From contig JARGNC010000140.1 of NCBI GenBank assembly GCA_029212425.1, forward strand, positions 1-6,431: DNA of 6,431 nt. Direction: 5' to 3'. Position numbers and translations under genes: made by a program. The stretch is from Phycisphaerales bacterium (GTDB taxonomy: Bacteria; Planctomycetota; Phycisphaerae; Phycisphaerales; UBA1924). The notes below the pieces were generated by a model, which did not search any database, was not told where the DNA came from, and was given only the letters and a program-made list of their open reading frames with translations. The first letter of the stretch is position 1. Each line of letters opens with the position of its first letter. Of this stretch, positions 1 through 5,843 are shown one piece after another.

Positions 1-809
1 TCGAAGAATCGTTCTTCGATCTCGACTCCACACGCGGGACAGAGCACATCCTTCACAAACCGGCGAGTGATCCCTTCAAGGATCCCGACCTCGCTTGGTG
101 GGGTGACGACCTTGCCGTTCTTCACGAAGAAGATGTTGTCACCCGATCCCTCAGCGACCTTGCCGTCGGTTGAGAGCATAATGACCTCGAGCAGTTGCTC
201 GGATGGATCGGTGATGCCCATCTTCTTCCCGAGATGGATCGCTTCACACTTCGCCATGATGTTGTTGAGGTAGTTGAGGGTCTTGATGCGTGGGTCCAGA
301 CACTCGATTGGTGTCTTGGGACGATTCGCAACGACGACGCGCATCCCCTTCTCGTACATCTCCGGAGCGAAGAGCGAGATTTTGTCCGCGATGCAGATCA
401 CACCTGGGACAGGGCATTGGTATGGGTTGAGTCCGAGGTTCCCCACGCCGCGGGTGACAACCAAGCGGATGTATCCGTTGACGATCCCGTTTGCTTCGAT
501 GCACTGGCGCTGGATATCGATCATCTCTTGGCGCGAGACATGGGATTCGAGGTCGATGAAGATCTGATCGCAGCACTTGTACAAGCGATCCATGTGCTGT
601 TCGCACTTGAAGATTTTGCCGTTGTAGACGCGGATGCCTTCGAAGACGCCGTCGCCATAGAGCAAGCCGTGATCGAAGACCGAGACCGATGCTTCTGATT
701 TGGGGACCATGCTTCCGTTCACCCAGATGTATGGTCGGCGTGTCGCATCGAAACCAGATTGGGTTTCTGATGCGGTGTTGACGCTCGGCTCGCTGGTGAG
801 TTGGGTCAT
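1..809 (-). CDS. ilvE: Branched-chain amino acid aminotransferase-like, class IV (3' end outside window)
   Basis: A PLP-dependent class IV aminotransferase, likely moving amino groups between glutamate and branched-chain 2-oxo acids in the cytosol (last step of Val/Leu/Ile synthesis). My reverse-strand translation gives 269 residues, open to the window edge. Family enzymes run to about 290-310 residues, so roughly the last 20-40 are missing. Seen: FDHGLLYGDGVFEGIR (45-60, with phosphate-binding Arg60), YIRLVVTRGVGNLGLNP (113-129), the Schiff-base lysine in IKTLNY (Lys176), and VAEGSGDNIF with cofactor-contacting Glu220. About 27 residues precede the conserved YIWVNG, a short N-terminal extension. 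Start choice: an ATG at 821 is in frame, but GGAGG (815-819) lies 5 nt before the ATG at 809, so 809 is the likely start. It is the only good Shine-Dalgarno in the window. Ten cysteines, including a CPAC pair at 257-260, are unusual. A D-amino acid or aminodeoxychorismate activity is possible, but the YGDGVFEGIR and SLNYLN-like motifs favour IlvE. Confidence 0.9.
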   Translation of the reverse strand, partial: MTQLTSEPSVNTASETQSGFDATRRPYIWVNGSMVPKSEASVSVFDHGLLYGDGVFEGIRVYNGKIFKCEQHMDRLYKCCDQIFIDLESHVSRQEMIDIQRQCIEANGIVNGYIRLVVTRGVGNLGLNPYQCPVPGVICIADKISLFAPEMYEKGMRVVVANRPKTPIECLDPRIKTLNYLNNIMAKCEAIHLGKKMGITDPSEQLLEVIMLSTDGKVAEGSGDNIFFVKNGKVVTPPSEVGILEGITRRFVKDVLCPACGVEIEERFF

Positions 810-814
810 GTTGT

Positions 815-819
815 CCTCC
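815..819 (-). promoter_or_regulatory. Shine-Dalgarno GGAGG of ilvE, sets the start at 809
   Basis: GGAGG on the minus strand lies 5 nt before the ATG at 809. The other in-frame ATG at 821 overlaps this site, so it would have no ribosome binding site of its own. This makes MTQLTSEPSV the likely N-terminus. Confidence 0.7.
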
Positions 820-839
820 ATGGGCTCGGGTCCTTCGTA

Positions 840-857
840 GCCTGAATCCTCTCAGGC
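840..857 (-). promoter_or_regulatory. Leader hairpin upstream of ilvE
   Basis: GCCTGA (6 bp) pairs perfectly with TCAGGC across a 6-nt loop, GAGGAT on the minus strand. It sits about 20 nt upstream of the Shine-Dalgarno. A TAGAAT sequence at 866-871 matches 5 of 6 bases of a -10 box, but with no convincing -35. If used, it would put the hairpin at the very 5' end of the mRNA, where it might stabilise the transcript. No U-tract follows, so it is not an intrinsic terminator. A small hairpin like this can occur by chance. Confidence 0.35.
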
Positions 858-926
858 GTGTATGTATTCTAGCTCTACACCCTCTTTGACGCTGCAGTTC
901 GGGGGATCTTGTGATCAAAACACCCG

Positions 927-980
927 TACATAGACCGGTTATTTTGCCATTTCAACGATATTTTTGCCAATCCATATCGT
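927..980 (-). promoter_or_regulatory. AT-rich putative promoter/operator region for ilvE
   Basis: This is the only clearly AT-rich patch between pheT and ilvE. On the minus strand it offers TTGAAA (950-955), a 17-bp spacer and TATGTA (927-932), or TTGGCA (965-970), an 18-bp spacer and CAAAAT (941-946). Two direct copies of TTTTGCCA (plus-strand reading, 942-949 and 962-969) start exactly 20 bp apart. A 7-bp inverted repeat, ACGATAT (955-961) and ATATCGT (974-980), overlaps them. The arrangement suits a promoter with a repressor or activator site. The exact hexamers are guesses and would give a leader of about 110 nt. Confidence 0.35.
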
Positions 981-1008
981 GATATTGCCTCAAAGTGTGC
1001 CGATCTTG

Positions 1009-1057
1009 GGCCGAACATGCTTTGTTTGTCCGCGATCGTGCGATCACATCATCGGCC
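1009..1057 (-). other. Possible stem-loop 3' of pheT
   Basis: GGCCGA at 1009-1014 and TCGGCC at 1052-1057 are complementary 6-bp arms separated by 37 nt. Inside lies a smaller GATC-GTGC-GATC hairpin (1034-1045). The structure begins about 11 nt after the pheT stop codon, where a 3' end structure could lie. No run of U follows on the minus strand, so I do not call it a Rho-independent terminator. The remainder of 810-1067 shows no gene. Confidence 0.2.
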
Positions 1058-1067
1058 TATGTCGATC

Positions 1068-3170
1068 TCAGGATCGAATTTCTGCACCAAGGGTCGATTT
1101 CGCGGCCCCAGCGAGCTGGTCCATTTGCGGATCGACCTCTTCGTGACGCAAGGTTCGTTCGTCATCTCGGAAATGGAGCCGGAGTGTGACGGATTTTTTG
1201 CCCTCGCCCAGCTGCTTGCCTCGATAGACAGAAACCATCTCGTATCCGACGCATTTCGCGAGCGACTGCGATCGCGCCAATGTCTCGATCGAGCTCCAAG
1301 GCGTCGATTCCGAAATGATCAGCGACAGGTCCCTGTCGATTCCTGGATACGCCGGTAAGAGTGATGCACGAGAGATTGGTGGGAACGGTGCGATGAGTTC
1401 CTCAACCCACAACTCCGCAGCGACATATGCACCGGTCAACCCCTCAGCTTTCATCGCTTGGTCTGACAGCAACCCTACCGAGCCAAGCTCGTAGGTCTTC
1501 CCGTTTGCTTCCGCGCTGATGAGCGCATGAGCGGATGCGTTGTATCCTTGGTGCACCGGATCAGCTTGGGTGAAGGTGATGCGGACATCCCCTCCGAAGG
1601 TCAATGCAAGCATGGATTCGATCGCGCCACGCATCACGCGGACGCTGTGCTGGATCTCTTCGTGCTTCGCGGACTTTCCAGCAAAGGGGACATCCGCGAG
1701 CATCGCGAGCTGCTGGCGCTCGACGGAATCACGGGTACCCGATTTTTGCGCAAAGCACGAGCTGATCTCGAACAAACGAACCCCGCCCGGCATCTCCGCA
1801 CGCGCGTCTTGGTTCGCTTTGCGGCTGTACATCAATCCGAGCAATACCGATGGACGCAGTGTTGGTTCCGCTTTCCGGCGATCATCGTCGACCGCGACAT
1901 TCTCTTGTCCATCACGGAGGAACATCTTCCCCTTTGAAGGACTGGTAAAGCTGTAGGTGATGGTCTCGTAGAACCCGAGTCCAGTCAAACACGCGCCCAT
2001 CGCACGCACAGCACGCTCCGATTGCTGCGGCTCGCGGATCTGCACGCTGATCTTCTTGGACGCAGGAATCACCCCAAGCGAACGGGCGCGAGCGACCTCC
2101 TCAATCAAGTCAATCTCACGGAGCAGGTCATGGCTGCGGTGCGGCGGGATCGCGCAGTGCAGGACATCGCCTTTGATTTCAGTGCGGATCGACAACCCAT
2201 TGAGCAGATCCGCGATTTCGGTCGGTTCGGAATGGACACCCAGAATCACATCACAACGCGATGGACGCAGCTCGATGATCGCTTCCTCAGGCAGTGGTGA
2301 CCCTTGACTCAGCACGCCCTGAGCGAGCTGTCCGCCGGAGACTTCGCAGACCAGCTGCACCGCACGCTTCGCCGCGTAATCGATCGTTCTTGCATCAATC
2401 CCACGCTCAAAGCGGAACGCGGCGTCGGTCCGGATGTTCAATCGGCGACCGGTATTGCGGATGGTCACCTTGTCCCAAGTTGCCATCTCGAAGACGACGG
2501 TGGTTGTGCCTTCATCGACCTGCGAGTCATGACCTCCGATGATCCCAGCGAGGGATTGTGGGCCGTTGGCATCAGCGACGACAAGATCGGTGGTTTTGAG
2601 TTTGTGCTTCCCGGCGTAAAGTGTGTTGACCTCTTCGCCGTCTTTCGCGTAGCGGACTTGAAGCTCGTGTCCTGCGAGTTTGTCGTAGTCGAACACATGG
2701 CACGGGTTCCCGAGCTCGAGCGTGATGAAGTTTGTGATGTCCACCACATTGTTGATCGAGCGTTGGCCGAGCGATTCGATTGCTTGGACGAGCCAATCAG
2801 GGGATGGACCGATCTTGACATTGCGGATCAACCGAGCGGTAAAGAGCGGGCAGACCTCTGGAACGCTGTTGTTGAGCTTGAGTTCGTCACCAATCTCAGC
2901 ACCGAAGCTCATCTTTGCGAGTTCGGGCATCTGCAGCGTTCTGCGGCTGTCGGTGTATCGAGCAGCGGCGATTTCTCGCGCGATCCCGATATGACCGAGG
3001 CAATCACCACGATTGGAGGTGACTTCGACATCGAGGATCACATCGCCGTCGTTGGTCGGTTTGTGCTCCTCGATCGGCATCCCCGCTTCGGTCAGGATGT
3101 GGTCAGCTTCCTCCGGCGTCAGATCCGAAGGGGAAAGGTATTGATTCAGCCAGCGCATTGAGATATCCAT
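1068..3170 (-). CDS. pheT: Phenylalanyl-tRNA synthetase beta subunit, lacking the EMAP-like tRNA-binding domain
   Basis: Beta subunit of the alpha2-beta2 enzyme that charges tRNA-Phe in the cytosol; it also edits mischarged Tyr-tRNA. The frame gives 700 residues from MDISMRWLNQYL, which aligns with the usual PheT N-terminus. The ATG at 3158 (MRWLNQ) is an alternative; neither has a Shine-Dalgarno. Order: short N-terminal piece (1-37), then directly the VEVTSNRGDCL block (48-58), B3/B4 editing domain (about 110-280), B5 domain (about 295-370, IDLIEEVAR), core-like region, and C-terminal FDX-ACB anticodon-binding domain (about 605-700, ending LGAEIRS). His158, Glu228, Gly212 and Ala250 align with the E. 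coli editing-site positions 265, 334, 318 and 356 as I recall them. The insert found at about 39-148 in the 795-residue E. coli protein is absent, which explains most of the shorter length. pheS is not upstream; a divergent gene starts 45 bp away. The open frame continues upstream antisense to hscA, but homology stops at 3170. Confidence 0.95.
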   Translation of the reverse strand: MDISMRWLNQYLSPSDLTPEEADHILTEAGMPIEEHKPTNDGDVILDVEVTSNRGDCLGHIGIAREIAAARYTDSRRTLQMPELAKMSFGAEIGDELKLNNSVPEVCPLFTARLIRNVKIGPSPDWLVQAIESLGQRSINNVVDITNFITLELGNPCHVFDYDKLAGHELQVRYAKDGEEVNTLYAGKHKLKTTDLVVADANGPQSLAGIIGGHDSQVDEGTTTVVFEMATWDKVTIRNTGRRLNIRTDAAFRFERGIDARTIDYAAKRAVQLVCEVSGGQLAQGVLSQGSPLPEEAIIELRPSRCDVILGVHSEPTEIADLLNGLSIRTEIKGDVLHCAIPPHRSHDLLREIDLIEEVARARSLGVIPASKKISVQIREPQQSERAVRAMGACLTGLGFYETITYSFTSPSKGKMFLRDGQENVAVDDDRRKAEPTLRPSVLLGLMYSRKANQDARAEMPGGVRLFEISSCFAQKSGTRDSVERQQLAMLADVPFAGKSAKHEEIQHSVRVMRGAIESMLALTFGGDVRITFTQADPVHQGYNASAHALISAEANGKTYELGSVGLLSDQAMKAEGLTGAYVAAELWVEELIAPFPPISRASLLPAYPGIDRDLSLIISESTPWSSIETLARSQSLAKCVGYEMVSVYRGKQLGEGKKSVTLRLHFRDDERTLRHEEVDPQMDQLAGAAKSTLGAEIRS

Positions 3171-3215
3171 GGGACTGCAAGGATAGCGCGCCGGTGCTGG
3201 GGCATAGACTCTGTC
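3171..3215. promoter_or_regulatory. 45-bp divergent spacer between pheT and the lipoprotein gene
   Basis: The two start codons face away from each other across only 45 bp, so both promoters must lie here or reach into the opposite gene. On the plus strand TTGAGA (3158-3163, inside pheT) with GATAGC (3182-3187) is a weak -35/-10 pair at 18-bp spacing. On the minus strand I find no good pair. No Shine-Dalgarno precedes either start. Confidence 0.35.
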
Positions 3216-3797
3216 ATGCGACGATTCACGACATTCCTGACGCTGAAACGGGTTTTTCTCCTGTTCATGCTCATCGGACCCGGTTTCTCCCTCGGCGCGT
3301 GCCGATCGACCCCCGCTCCGATCCCTCAGCAGCGCCCTGGAGACTTTCGGCTTGGAGTCGTCGTCATGACCGACGACGACACAGATGAGCAGAACAAAGA
3401 CGATAGCGAGATGCTCGCCACCAACCTTACTGGTGGGGATGCTCGCTACATCGTCGATGCTTCTGCTGTTCTTCGAGCGTCGTTCGGATCTGGATCTTCG
3501 CTCGAAGTGTTCCCTGGATTCACACGACGACTCAATATTGATCAGATGGACGCGATCTGGAAGATGGCGCGGAATCTGCTCGAACACAACGACCACCTCG
3601 TCGCGATGCACGCTGGACAACCCCAGAGCATGGTTGGGCTGACCAGCGGGACCATTATCGAGATTCATATGAACGCTGAGGATCAGGTGTATGTCTTTGA
3701 GCCATCCGACCAGCAAGCCGCGGCGATTGTTGATGCGCTCGCGGCTCTTGCATGGGCGGACACCACAACGAAATCCACCCCCACCACTCGTCCGTAA
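3216..3797 (+). CDS. Small predicted lipoprotein of unknown function
   Basis: A 193-residue protein I do not recognise. The N-terminus is a lipoprotein signal: basic residues (Arg2, Arg3, Lys11, Arg12), a hydrophobic stretch (about 13-27) and a lipobox L26-G-A-C29. Cys29 would be the lipidated first residue of the mature protein, giving a 165-residue chain anchored in a membrane. The mature part starts with a Pro-rich linker, then an acidic patch (TDDDTDEQNKDDSE, 52-65). A compact alpha/beta-looking region follows (about 78-180), including EVFPGFTRRL, a helix around 108-125 and QVYVFEPSDQQAAAIVDALAALAW. The tail is Thr/Pro-rich. No catalytic motif is visible. The ATG at 3216 gives the full signal peptide; Met18 would break it. 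There is no Shine-Dalgarno. The stop codon lies 18 bp before the HscA-like gene, so the two are probably co-transcribed. The acidic patch and tail look like flexible spacers. Confidence 0.8.
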   Translation: MRRFTTFLTLKRVFLLFMLIGPGFSLGACRSTPAPIPQQRPGDFRLGVVVMTDDDTDEQNKDDSEMLATNLTGGDARYIVDASAVLRASFGSGSSLEVFPGFTRRLNIDQMDAIWKMARNLLEHNDHLVAMHAGQPQSMVGLTSGTIIEIHMNAEDQVYVFEPSDQQAAAIVDALAALAWADTTTKSTPTTRP

Positions 3798-3815
3798 CAC
3801 ACAAAACACTGCAGC

Positions 3816-5708
3816 ATGACCACTCCAAACCAGACAACTTCCATCATCGTCGGGATCGACCTCGGCACCACCAACTCGCTCGTCGCGTACAACGACGCGA
3901 ATGGATCGCGCATTCTGGGTGATGAACCGATGCTGCCGTCGGTGGTCCGCTTCAATCCCGACGGCTCGACAACCATCGGCACCGAAGCACGCGACCACGC
4001 GACCCAGTTCCCGCTGACCACCATCCATTCCGCGAAAAGACTCATGGGACGCTCGATCGAGGATGTCCGTGCTGACCTCAAGTACCTGAACTACGAGGTC
4101 GTCCAGGGCGACCACAACACGGCACGCGTCTCGATCCCGATGGATGACGGCACTCGGATGGTGTCCCCTCAGGAAGTTTCCGCACATATCTTGCGATCGC
4201 TCAAACAACGCGCGGAATCCTCGCTTGGACAGAGCGTCGAGAAAGCGGTCATCACCGTCCCGGCATACTTTGATGATGCGCAGCGCCAAGCGACGCGCGA
4301 CGCCGGTCGGCTCGCGGGTCTTGAAGTCGTGCGGATCGTCAACGAACCCACCGCCGCGGCGCTCGCATACGGGCTGGGAACCGGAAGCACGAAACCGAAA
4401 ACCATCGCGGTGTTCGATCTCGGAGGCGGGACATTCGACATCTCCATTCTCCGCTTGACCCCAAGCGACGACACCAATCCCACCGACTTCTTCCAGGTGC
4501 TTTCGACCGCTGGAGACACCCACCTCGGCGGGGATGATGTCGATCACATGCTCGTGCGTCTGTTCATGAACGAGATCAGCGAACAGCTCGGGGTCAGCAT
4601 CGATGCGGATCAGCAGACCTTCGACGCTTCGACGCGCACCGCACTGTCCCAGTTCGCACGCGCGATCAAGCACACGCTCTCTGATCAAGAATCCGCGAGT
4701 GTTCGGATCGATCTTGGGAATGATCGCGTGTATGAACGGACTATCTCGCGTGACGAGTTTGAAGCGATGCTTGTGCCTTGGATCGACAGAGCGCTGCGAG
4801 CATGCGACCGCGCCATCCGCGACGCAAAGAACCAGCACGGCGGGGAAACCATCGACGCGCTGATTCTGGTGGGTGGTTCGACGCGGATGCCTCTGGTCCG
4901 CAATCGTGCTGGGGAGTTCTTTGGGATTGAGCCTTACACAGCACTCGATCCTGACAAGGTGGTCGCGATGGGTGCCGCGATTCAAGCTTCCATCTTGTCT
5001 GGGTCGACTTCTGGATCGCTGCTGCTTGATGTCGTCCCGCTCTCGCTCGGGATCGAGACCGCTGGCGGCGCGGTTGCCAAGCTCATCATGCGGAACACGA
5101 CCGTCCCGAGCAGAGCGACCGAGCGGTTCTCGACGCAAGTGGACGGACAGGTCAACATCAAGCTCAACATCCTCCAAGGCGAGCGCGAGATGGTCGCGGA
5201 CTGCCGATCGCTTGGCGAGTTCGAACTGCGCGGGATCCCTCCGATGCCCGCTGGGGTTCCGAAGCTTGTCGTCGAGTTTCTTGTTGATGCCAACGGCATT
5301 CTCAATGTCTCCGCAATCGAGGAACGCTCCGGGAAACGAGCGAGCATCCAGATCGTCCCCAACCACGGGCTCACCAGCGACGAAGTCGATCGCATCGAGC
5401 AAGAGAGTTTCACACACGCACGCTCCGACATGAAACAGCATCAGGTCGCGGACCTGATCGCGAACTCCTCGCTGGATCTCAAATGGATCGGTGATCGCTT
5501 TGAGAAACACAAGGACGAGCTGGACGCGGAACTCCGCGCGGACCTTGAAACCAAAATCTCAACGCTTCGTGACTTTGTAGATTCAGCGAAAGCAGATTGG
5601 TCCAGCGTCGATCCCAACGCGTTCCACGAAGCGAAAGAATCGCTCGATCAAGCGTCGATCCGAGTTCAAGAGATCGCGATCGCGGCTTCACTTCGAGACG
5701 ATCAATAA
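3816..5708 (+). CDS. hscA: HscA-like Hsp70 chaperone
   Basis: An ATP-driven Hsp70 chaperone of 630 residues. HscA proteins act with the J-protein HscB on the scaffold IscU during iron-sulfur cluster assembly. Nucleotide-binding domain: phosphate motif IDLGTTNS (14-21), SAKRLMGRS with Lys74, NEPTAAALAYGL (176-187), FDLGGGTFDIS (200-210) and adenosine motif LVGGSTRMP (351-359). The linker and start of the substrate domain read LLLDVVPLSLGIET (402-415). Evidence for HscA over DnaK: LMGRS, LGGDDVDH, RNTTVP, and QGEREMVADCRSL...LRGIPPMPAG (454-480), close to E. coli HscA. The segment between the domain-IIB helices (about 294-313) is also short, whereas DnaK has a longer GrpE-contact loop there. 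A charged helical lid follows (about 521-630), without the DnaK C-terminal tail. The ATG at 3816 has no Shine-Dalgarno. No iscU, hscB or fdx flanks it; the upstream neighbour is a lipoprotein gene 18 bp away. A specialised DnaK paralogue is the alternative. Confidence 0.85.
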   Translation: MTTPNQTTSIIVGIDLGTTNSLVAYNDANGSRILGDEPMLPSVVRFNPDGSTTIGTEARDHATQFPLTTIHSAKRLMGRSIEDVRADLKYLNYEVVQGDHNTARVSIPMDDGTRMVSPQEVSAHILRSLKQRAESSLGQSVEKAVITVPAYFDDAQRQATRDAGRLAGLEVVRIVNEPTAAALAYGLGTGSTKPKTIAVFDLGGGTFDISILRLTPSDDTNPTDFFQVLSTAGDTHLGGDDVDHMLVRLFMNEISEQLGVSIDADQQTFDASTRTALSQFARAIKHTLSDQESASVRIDLGNDRVYERTISRDEFEAMLVPWIDRALRACDRAIRDAKNQHGGETIDALILVGGSTRMPLVRNRAGEFFGIEPYTALDPDKVVAMGAAIQASILSGSTSGSLLLDVVPLSLGIETAGGAVAKLIMRNTTVPSRATERFSTQVDGQVNIKLNILQGEREMVADCRSLGEFELRGIPPMPAGVPKLVVEFLVDANGILNVSAIEERSGKRASIQIVPNHGLTSDEVDRIEQESFTHARSDMKQHQVADLIANSSLDLKWIGDRFEKHKDELDAELRADLETKISTLRDFVDSAKADWSSVDPNAFHEAKESLDQASIRVQEIAIAASLRDDQ

Positions 5709-5843
5709 CGACACGCTCCGATAATCACTCGTCCCAGATATAGGCCGCCGTCCGGGATCACTTGCGCCGCCGCTACAAAGATTTCCAAACCGGAATCCGG
5801 CATTGAAATGAATGACTCTGTTGATCGGTGCGAAAATACGCGA
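5709..5843. other. Intergenic region between hscA and the LamG gene, no clear element
   Basis: In these 135 bp I find no convincing terminator (no hairpin followed by a T-run), no RNA gene and no good promoter pair. AT-rich pieces near 5806-5840 (TTGAAA, GAAAATA) could belong to a promoter for the next gene, but the spacing does not fit a standard -35/-10. No Shine-Dalgarno precedes the ATG at 5844. Confidence 0.4.

Noticed and set aside
195..918. Overlapping open frames on both strands across ilvE
   Set aside because: The ilvE frame carries all the aminotransferase motifs; the others give unrelated Arg/Asp-rich translations.
1009..1057. Intrinsic terminator after pheT
   Set aside because: The arms can pair, but the loop is long and no U-tract follows, so only a possible stem-loop is listed.
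810..1067. T-box or other known riboswitch in the pheT-ilvE gap
   Set aside because: I found no T-box-like conserved sequence and no terminator/antiterminator pair; only a short hairpin and AT-rich repeats are visible.
2304..3161. Plus-strand open frame of 285 codons inside pheT
   Set aside because: It lies wholly antisense to well-conserved pheT, has no recognisable motifs and is explained by codon bias.
3816..5708. Calling the chaperone the main DnaK
   Set aside because: The substrate-domain motifs and the short loop in domain IIB match HscA better, and neither grpE nor dnaJ is adjacent.
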